Shown piece by piece: positions 58,802 to 64,000 of a DNA stretch of 64,000 nt. Both the position numbers and the translations under genes were made by a program. The stretch is taken from assembly GCF_024519455.1 (NCBI RefSeq), contig NZ_JALJRY010000010.1:62001-126000 (forward strand), given 5' to 3'. The stretch comes from Streptomyces sp. STR69 (GTDB lineage: Bacteria > Actinomycetota > Actinomycetes > Streptomycetales > Streptomycetaceae). The notes under the pieces are model-generated. The model had not been told where the DNA came from. It did not search any database and was given only the letters and a program-made list of their open reading frames with translations. How positions within the stretch are numbered: position 1 is the stretch's first letter; each line of letters opens with the position of its first letter.

Positions 58802-60523
58802 TCCCTGGTCGCCGCCGAACCGCTCCTTGTACGTCTCCAGGTCCTCCTCCGTGAGCTTCGCGAAGAGCACCGGGGGGACGGTGAAGGGGGTGCCGGCGGG
58901 GACGGCGGACAGCGACCTCGCCTCTTCGGCGGAGACCCAGGTCGCGGTGTCCTCCTTGAGCTGGAACGCCTGGCGCATCGCCGCCGACGAGGACGGGATG
59001 AAGGGTTCCGAGACCACCGCGTAGAGGTGGATCAGGTTCATCGCCGTGCGCAGGGTGAGGGCCGCGGCCTCCGGGTCGGTCTTGATCTCCAGCCAGGGGG
59101 CCTTCTCCTCCAGGTAGGAGTTGCCCGCCGACCACAGGGCGCGCAGCGCCGCCGCGGCCTTGCGGAACTGGAGGGCCTCCATCTGGGTCTCGTACTCGGC
59201 GAGCAGGTCGGCGATCTGCTCGCCGAGCTTCGTCTCCGGTTCGCCCGCCGCCGCGCCCGCCGGGACCTCGTCGCCGAAGCGCTTCTTCGAGAAGGACAGG
59301 ACGCGGTTGACGAAGTTGCCGAGGGTGTCCGCCAGGTCCTTGTTCACCGTGGCGGTGAAGTGCTCCCACGTGAAGGAGGAGTCGTCGGACTCGGGGGCGT
59401 TGGCGATCAGGAAGTAGCGCCAGTAGTCGGCCGGGAGGATGCTGAGGGCCTGGTCGGTGAAGACGCCCCGCTTCTGGGACGTGGAGAACTTGCCGCCGTA
59501 GTACGTCAGCCAGTTGAAGGCCTTGACGTAGTCGACCTTCTTCCACGGCTCGCGGATGCCGAGCTCGGTGGCCGGGAACATCACCGTGTGGAACGGGACG
59601 TTGTCCTTCGCCATGAACTCCGTGTAGCGGACCGGGTTTTCGCCCGCGTCCGACTCGTACCACCAGGACTTCCAGTCGCGGTTCTCCGGGTCGAGGTCCG
59701 ACCACTCCTTCGTCGCGCCGATGTACTCGATCGGGGCGTCGAACCAGACGTAGAAGACCTTCCCCTCCGCCGCCAGCTCGGGCCAGGTGTCCGCCGGGAC
59801 GGGGACGCCCCACTCCAGGTCGCGGGTGATCGCGCGGTCGTGCAGGCCCTCGGTGAGCCACTTGCGGGCGATGGAGGAGGCGAGCTGCGGCCACTCCTCC
59901 TCGTGGGCGGCCACCCATTCCTCGACCTCGTGCTGCAGCTTCGACTGGAGGAGGAAGAGGTGCTTGGTCTCCCTCACCTCCAGGTCGGTCGAGCCTGAGA
60001 TCGCCGAGCGGGGGTTGATCAGGTCGGTGGGGTCGAGCACCCGGGTGCAGTTCTCGCACTGGTCGCCGCGGGCCTTGTCGTAGCCGCAGTGGGGGCAGGT
60101 GCCCTCGACATAGCGGTCCGGGAGGAAACGGCCGTCCGTGGGCGAGTACACCTGGCGGATCGCGCGCTCTTCGATGAAGCCGTTCTCGTTCAGGCGGCGG
60201 GCGAAGTGCTGGGTGATCTCGCGGTTCTGCGGGGAGGAGCTGCGGCCGAAGTAGTCGAAGGCCAGCGCGAAGCCGTCGTAGACCGCCTTCTGCGCGTCGT
60301 GCGCCTGCGCGCAGAACTCCGCTACGGGGATGCCCTGCTCCTTCGCGGCCAGCTCGGCCGGGGTGCCGTGTTCGTCCGTCGCGCAGATGTAGAGCACGTC
60401 GTGGCCGCGCTGGCGGAGGTAACGGGAGTAGACGTCCGCCGGGAGCATGGACCCCACCATGTTGCCCAGGTGCTTGATCCCGTTGATGTACGGAAGGGCG
60501 CTGGTGATGAGGTGTCGAGCCAT
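58799..60523 (-). CDS. metG: Methionyl-tRNA synthetase, E. coli-like type
   Basis: A 574-residue class I synthetase with HLGN in NGIKHLGNMVGS, a four-Cys zinc site (CPHC...CENC near 145-160), the WFDAPIEYIG motif and a KMSKS-position variant KFSTSQ. This is the E. coli-like branch, distinct from its neighbour. The start ATG 60523 was chosen from the family N-terminus (MARHLITSALPYINGI). It ends 30 bp before the second metG. One of the two may serve as the main enzyme and the other as a resistant or regulated copy. Confidence 0.92.
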   Translation of the reverse strand: MARHLITSALPYINGIKHLGNMVGSMLPADVYSRYLRQRGHDVLYICATDEHGTPAELAAKEQGIPVAEFCAQAHDAQKAVYDGFALAFDYFGRSSSPQNREITQHFARRLNENGFIEERAIRQVYSPTDGRFLPDRYVEGTCPHCGYDKARGDQCENCTRVLDPTDLINPRSAISGSTDLEVRETKHLFLLQSKLQHEVEEWVAAHEEEWPQLASSIARKWLTEGLHDRAITRDLEWGVPVPADTWPELAAEGKVFYVWFDAPIEYIGATKEWSDLDPENRDWKSWWYESDAGENPVRYTEFMAKDNVPFHTVMFPATELGIREPWKKVDYVKAFNWLTYYGGKFSTSQKRGVFTDQALSILPADYWRYFLIANAPESDDSSFTWEHFTATVNKDLADTLGNFVNRVLSFSKKRFGDEVPAGAAAGEPETKLGEQIADLLAEYETQMEALQFRKAAAALRALWSAGNSYLEEKAPWLEIKTDPEAAALTLRTAMNLIHLYAVVSEPFIPSSSAAMRQAFQLKEDTATWVSAEEARSLSAVPAGTPFTVPPVLFAKLTEEDLETYKERFGGDQG

Positions 60524-60590
60524 CGGGGGGCTGCTCCCAGGTCGGTGTGTTGCTGTTGTTGCGAACCTTGAAATCGTAGCCGACATGGGT

Positions 60591-60633
60591 GTGCCGCCCG
60601 CCTCCCGTTTTACGGGGTGGAAGCGGGCGGCAC
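60591..60633. terminator. Nested hairpin between vWA and metG genes
   Basis: GTGCCGCCCGC (60591-60601) pairs with 60623-60633, and CCCGT/ACGGG forms an inner stem around TTT. Downstream of the vWA gene and upstream of metG. Confidence 0.75.
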
Positions 60634-60667
60634 GTGGTCCTGCGGTCCTGCGGGTACTGCTCCGTGG

Positions 60668-62443
60668 TTACGGGCGCCAGTCGATCAGTACGCCGTCGTA
60701 GAGCTCGGCGTCCGTGAGCTCCAGGGGGGTCGGGCCCGCGTGGAAGAAGGCCGTGTTGTCGGTCTTCAGCTTGCGGAGGTAGTCGAAGGCCTTGTTGTCG
60801 TGGTCGCCGAACGCGACGAACGAGAAGAAGACCGAGGCGTGGGACTTCGCGGCGTCCGTGAGGGACTGGGTGGCCGGGGTCTTCGCGTCCGGGGCGCCGT
60901 CCGTCTGGAAGACGACGAGGGCGGGGGCGCCGGGGGTGGCGTTCTTGTCGTAGTGCGCGAGTACGGCTTCTACGGCGGCGTGGTAGCTGGTACGGCCCAT
61001 GCGGCCGAGGCCGGCGTGGGCCTCGTCGATGGCGTTCTCGGGGGAGGCGGAGGTGAGGTCGGTGGTGCCGTCGACCTCCGTGGAGAAGAAGACGACGTGG
61101 ACGGTGGGGGTGGGGTCCGGGTCCAGGTGGGTCGCGAGGGCGAGGGTCTGGTCGGCGAGGGCCTGGGCGGAACCGTCCTTGTAGTACGGGCGCATGCTCG
61201 CGGAGCGGTCCAGGACGAGGTAGAGCTTCGCCCGGGTACCGGTGAGGGTCGCCTTGGCGAGGGCGACGGCGGCGGAGTCGCTGCCAACGCCCTCGGCCTC
61301 GGCTACGCCCTCGGCTTCAATAGTTTCCCCACCCGCACCACCCGTGACGGATTCGTCGTCGACTGCGGGTGGCCCCTGCGGGGCGGACTCGCCGTCGGCG
61401 GCTGCGGCAGCGGCTGCGATCGCGGGGACGGGTTCGGGGGTGGCCTCGGCGACGGGCTCAGGCTGGGGCTCCGCCTCCGGCGCAACCTCCTCGACGACCG
61501 GCTCGGCAGCGGGGGCGGCTTCCGGCTCCGCCTCCGCCTCAGTTTCCGCGACCGGCTCCGCCTCGGGGGCGACGACCTCCGCGACGGGCTCGGGCTCGGG
61601 GGTGGTGTCCACGACGGGCGCGGCTTCCGGCTCCGCCGTTACCTCAGCCGCAGGCTCGGCTTCTTCCGGCGCCGGCTCGACGACCGGCTCGGTCTCCGTT
61701 ACCGCTTCCGGCTCGGTGCCCACGACGGGCTCGGTTTCCGGCTCCGGCACGGTTTCCGCGACGGGCTCCGCCTCGCGCTCCTGCGCGGCTTCCGCGACCG
61801 GCTCCGCCTCGGAGGTCTCCTGGGCCGTAGCCTCGGTCCCCTCTGCCTCGGGCTCGGCAACCGGCTCCGCCTCGGAGGTCTCCTCGGCCGTAGGCTCGGC
61901 TTCCTCTGTCTTCGGCTCGACGACCGGCTCGGGCGAGGCTTCCGCTGAGGTCTCCTCGACCGGCTCCGCCTCGGGCTCCGGCGTCACCTCAGCCGTAGGC
62001 TCGGCCGCTTCAGCCACCGGCTCTGCGACCGGCTCCGCCTCGACGGCAGGCGCGGTCTCCGCGAGCGGCTCGACAACAGCGCCGGTCTCGGCCCCGGTCT
62101 CGACCCCGGCCTCCGCCGAGTTCGTCGCCGTACCCTCCGTCCCTTCCGTCCCTTCCGTCGACGTCGTCGGCTTCGGGACCGTCACGTTGTCGAAGGCCAG
62201 GGCCACGAGTTCGTGTTCGTCGTCCTCCAGGGTGGAGGACGGGCGGGGTTCGGGGACCTGGGCGACTGGCGTGGGGGCCGGGGTGGTGAGGTCGGGTTCT
62301 GTGGACGGGGACGGGACCTTGGTGTCCGGTTCCCGGGGGGTCTGCTGTTCCTGCGAAGGAGTGCGTTCCGCGCTCTCTGCTTCCGCGGCACGCTCCTTGC
62401 GTGACCTGCCGAACGCATTCCGCAGGAGAGTGAGAATGCCCAT
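60668..62443 (-). CDS. TerF-like vWA domain protein with long acidic linker
   Basis: A 591-residue cytoplasmic protein. A short basic head (MGILTLLRNAFGRSRKERAAEAE) and about 330 residues of low-complexity Glu/Pro/Ala/Val/Thr (EAEPVAE-type repeats) precede a vWA domain in the last 200 residues with the MIDAS motif DRSAS, the following TSYHA and TDGAPD. The head and vWA match TerF-type tellurium-resistance proteins. The repeat region is unusually long and probably disordered; its DNA is repetitive too. Start at 62443 has GAAGGG upstream. Confidence 0.8.
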   Translation of the reverse strand: MGILTLLRNAFGRSRKERAAEAESAERTPSQEQQTPREPDTKVPSPSTEPDLTTPAPTPVAQVPEPRPSSTLEDDEHELVALAFDNVTVPKPTTSTEGTEGTEGTATNSAEAGVETGAETGAVVEPLAETAPAVEAEPVAEPVAEAAEPTAEVTPEPEAEPVEETSAEASPEPVVEPKTEEAEPTAEETSEAEPVAEPEAEGTEATAQETSEAEPVAEAAQEREAEPVAETVPEPETEPVVGTEPEAVTETEPVVEPAPEEAEPAAEVTAEPEAAPVVDTTPEPEPVAEVVAPEAEPVAETEAEAEPEAAPAAEPVVEEVAPEAEPQPEPVAEATPEPVPAIAAAAAAADGESAPQGPPAVDDESVTGGAGGETIEAEGVAEAEGVGSDSAAVALAKATLTGTRAKLYLVLDRSASMRPYYKDGSAQALADQTLALATHLDPDPTPTVHVVFFSTEVDGTTDLTSASPENAIDEAHAGLGRMGRTSYHAAVEAVLAHYDKNATPGAPALVVFQTDGAPDAKTPATQSLTDAAKSHASVFFSFVAFGDHDNKAFDYLRKLKTDNTAFFHAGPTPLELTDAELYDGVLIDWRP

Positions 62444-62657
62444 GTGCGCAACCCTTCGCGTGAGTTGAAGCCGTCAATCCCTGGCCAGGACGGACACGTA
62501 AGGTTAGCGGCCTCGGACGGCGATCTTAGGCAGGGGCGACGCGCGTGGGACGCCTTCTGTCAACACCCCCTGTTTCAGCCACCACTTCGCTCACCCGTTC
62601 ACCTGCCCGTTCGTCGACCGGCGGGCAGTGTCAGTGGCTCCCCCTACCGTTCCTTCC

Positions 62658-63203
62658 ATGACACACGTGACGCACCGCACGTACAGAACGCACTGGATAC
62701 ACGGCCCGCTCGCCATCCACGAGGAGGTCAATGTCGTCTTCTTCCGGGGGATGTCGTTGGACGCGCTCACGCGAGGGCTTCTCTCCGTGCGGCGCATCCC
62801 GCTCGCGTACGCCAAGGGCGGTGAGGACGAAGGCGAAGGCGAATGGGGGCTGGTCATGCACGACATGTTCGGCTGGGACGACGGCGACTACGACGGTACC
62901 GACTACCAGCAGTTGTGCCGTGACGGCGGTGAACTCGCCGTCTTCACCACGGAACCCTGCATAGCCAAGGCGCACGGCCCCCACTTCGAGTACTTCCGCG
63001 ACGGACGCATCGTCTGCGGGATCAACTTCGAGACCCCGTCCTACGGCGTCGGGAGCCACCCCGATCTGCTGGCACCCGCCCTCACCGCGGCGCGGCTGAT
63101 CGGACCGCACGCGGAAATCGACCTGCACGACGACGAGGAACGGATGGTCCGGGCGATCTCGGCCTTCTTCTCCCTGCCGGATCCCGACTTCTCCCTGACC
63201 TGA
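62658..63203 (+). CDS. Hypothetical protein, DUF6461-like
   Basis: A 181-residue soluble protein with VNVVFFRGMSLDALTRGLLSVRRIPLAYAKGG near the start and FEYFRDGRIVCGINFETPSYGVGSHPDLL in the middle, a layout like DUF6461 proteins (moderate certainty, from memory). An earlier in-frame start at 62628 is possible; ATG 62658 gives the more typical N-terminus. No Shine-Dalgarno is evident. It is convergent with the FUSC-like gene. Confidence 0.65.
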   Translation: MTHVTHRTYRTHWIHGPLAIHEEVNVVFFRGMSLDALTRGLLSVRRIPLAYAKGGEDEGEGEWGLVMHDMFGWDDGDYDGTDYQQLCRDGGELAVFTTEPCIAKAHGPHFEYFRDGRIVCGINFETPSYGVGSHPDLLAPALTAARLIGPHAEIDLHDDEERMVRAISAFFSLPDPDFSLT

Positions 63204-63227
63204 TCAACCCCGAACTCGGCGGAGCGC

Positions 63228-64000
63228 TCAGTGCGGTGAAGCGATAGCCCGTGCCGCAGCGACCTCCTGCCGCAGCGGCTCCAGCACACTGCCCGCGGGC
63301 CCCGTCAGATCCGTACGGACCTCCACCAGCACCTCCGACTCGCGTACGCCCTCCGACAACTCCCGGAGCTGGAGCGCCACTTGGTCGACCTCGGCGGAGG
63401 ACGGCGGCGGTGCCCCGTGTTTCACCCGCACCCGTGCCGCCGTCGTCGCGTCGACGATCCGCTCCACGGCGACGACCAGGGGGAGCCAGCCGGCGGCGAG
63501 GCGGCCGGTGGGCGGGGGTTCGGTGAGGGCGCGTTGGAACTCCGTGCGGATGACGGACAGGTCGCGGTAGAGACGGCGCCGCATCCGGGCCCGGGCGGCC
63601 GGATCGACCTCCACGCCGGCAGAGCCAGGAGTTCCGAACGCCGACTCCACATAGCGTGCCGTGTCCGCCACCGCCTCCGCCAACCGGTCCCCCACCCGCG
63701 TGTGCCAGCTCTCCGGCCAGAGCAGATAGCCCGCGACCAGCGCGATCCCGCAGCCGATCAGCGAGTCGACCAGGCGGGGCAGGAGCAGTGCCGTGCCCTG
63801 GTGGTTCAGGATGTCCGAGAGGAGCAGGATCACCGGGGTGATCGCCATCGTCTGGTAGCCGTAGCCCCGGGGGGTGAGGGCCGGGATCAGCGGGGCCAGG
63901 AGGAGCAGGACCAGTACGTCCCACCAGCCCCTCGGGACCACCGACAGCACCGCCGCCGCGATCACCAGTCCCGCCACCGTGCCGAGCGCGCGCAGCAGGG
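63228..64000 (-). CDS. FUSC family membrane protein, C-terminal part
   Basis: The gene runs off the right edge; the last 257 residues or so are here. They include hydrophobic helices (VAGLVIAAAVLSVV, LVLLLLAPLIPAL, SLIGCGIALVAGYLLWPE) followed by a soluble helical domain of about 170 residues, the layout of FUSC/aromatic acid exporter-type proteins (YccS/AaeB-like). Function is likely efflux of aromatic or related compounds. Start and N-terminus are not visible. Confidence 0.78.
   Translation of the reverse strand, partial: LLRALGTVAGLVIAAAVLSVVPRGWWDVLVLLLLAPLIPALTPRGYGYQTMAITPVILLLSDILNHQGTALLLPRLVDSLIGCGIALVAGYLLWPESWHTRVGDRLAEAVADTARYVESAFGTPGSAGVEVDPAARARMRRRLYRDLSVIRTEFQRALTEPPPTGRLAAGWLPLVVAVERIVDATTAARVRVKHGAPPPSSAEVDQVALQLRELSEGVRESEVLVEVRTDLTGPAGSVLEPLRQEVAAARAIASPH

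Noticed and set aside
61242..62468. Ser/Thr/Gly-rich plus-strand frame of 408 codons
   Set aside because: It is the mirror image of the EAEPVAE repeat DNA of the vWA gene; no start site or domain is present.

Overview
The window is a high-GC chromosomal segment that reads as Streptomyces. The signs are GTG and TTG starts, ATGA-overlapping operons, WXG100/ESX proteins, two WhiJ/AbaA-type modules (XRE-DUF5753, DUF397 and a small ATPase), a SpoIIE-type phosphatase, an I36 metalloprotease inhibitor and a perfect Streptomyces-type parS palindrome ahead of aspS. The run of housekeeping genes (bkd E2, D-Ala-D-Ala carboxypeptidase, aspS, two methionyl-tRNA synthetases) together with parS suggests core chromosome not far from oriC, with accessory genes inserted between. 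Most of the 61 protein genes described have a recognisable family; no rRNA, tRNA or CRISPR array was seen.

Layout. 1-488: 3' end of a branched-chain 2-oxoacid dehydrogenase E2. 0.6-6 kb: a BRO-N protein, then a leftward ESX-type polymorphic toxin locus (two WXG100 proteins, an RNase A-like toxin, two putative immunity proteins and a decayed orphan toxin tail). 6-8 kb: first WhiJ-type module. 8-17.6 kb: carboxypeptidase, GntR-MFS pair, mycothiol-dependent isomerase family enzyme, nitrilase-family amidase, GlxA-type regulator, cupin, methyltransferase, aldo/keto reductase. 17.5-25.4 kb: a two-component system, two paralogous lipoproteins and a MacAB-like adaptor/ATPase/permease set. 25.4-26.2 kb: gene debris with an IS remnant. 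26-34.5 kb: thioredoxin-NHL protein, a 54-codon membrane gene, a family 2 glycosyltransferase, M18 aminopeptidase, acyl-CoA dehydrogenase and an SseB-like protein. 34.6-38.9 kb: an SDR, a PLP aminotransferase, an AurF-type diiron oxygenase and a tryptophan 2,3-dioxygenase homologue, which look like a small specialised-metabolism operon. 39-46.8 kb: pirin, secreted inhibitor, AI-2E-type permease, SpoIIE-family phosphatase, parS, aspS and an exported intradiol dioxygenase. 47-51 kb: a degenerate trypsin-fold protein, a PD-(D/E)XK-like protein and the second WhiJ-type module. 51-56.5 kb: two exported FG-GAP/VCBS proteins flanking a secreted pectate lyase. 57-64 kb: two adjacent methionyl-tRNA synthetases, a TerF-like vWA protein, a hypothetical protein and the 3' part of an FUSC-type membrane protein.

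How the parts fit. The best candidate for an undescribed system is 18.1-25.4 kb. The extracellular domain of the histidine kinase carries the same two-repeat, four-cysteine pattern as two lipoproteins encoded on either side of the transporter genes, and both lipoprotein promoters carry one conserved operator made of 8-bp direct repeats 22 bp apart. This suggests a sensor whose ligand-binding module also exists as surface-anchored decoys or co-receptors under the same control. A second candidate is the SDR/aminotransferase/AurF/TDO operon: all seven AurF-type iron ligands are present, but the SDR and the TDO homologue each lack a key residue, so unusual chemistry is likely. A third is the RNase A-type toxin locus with its orphan toxin tail.
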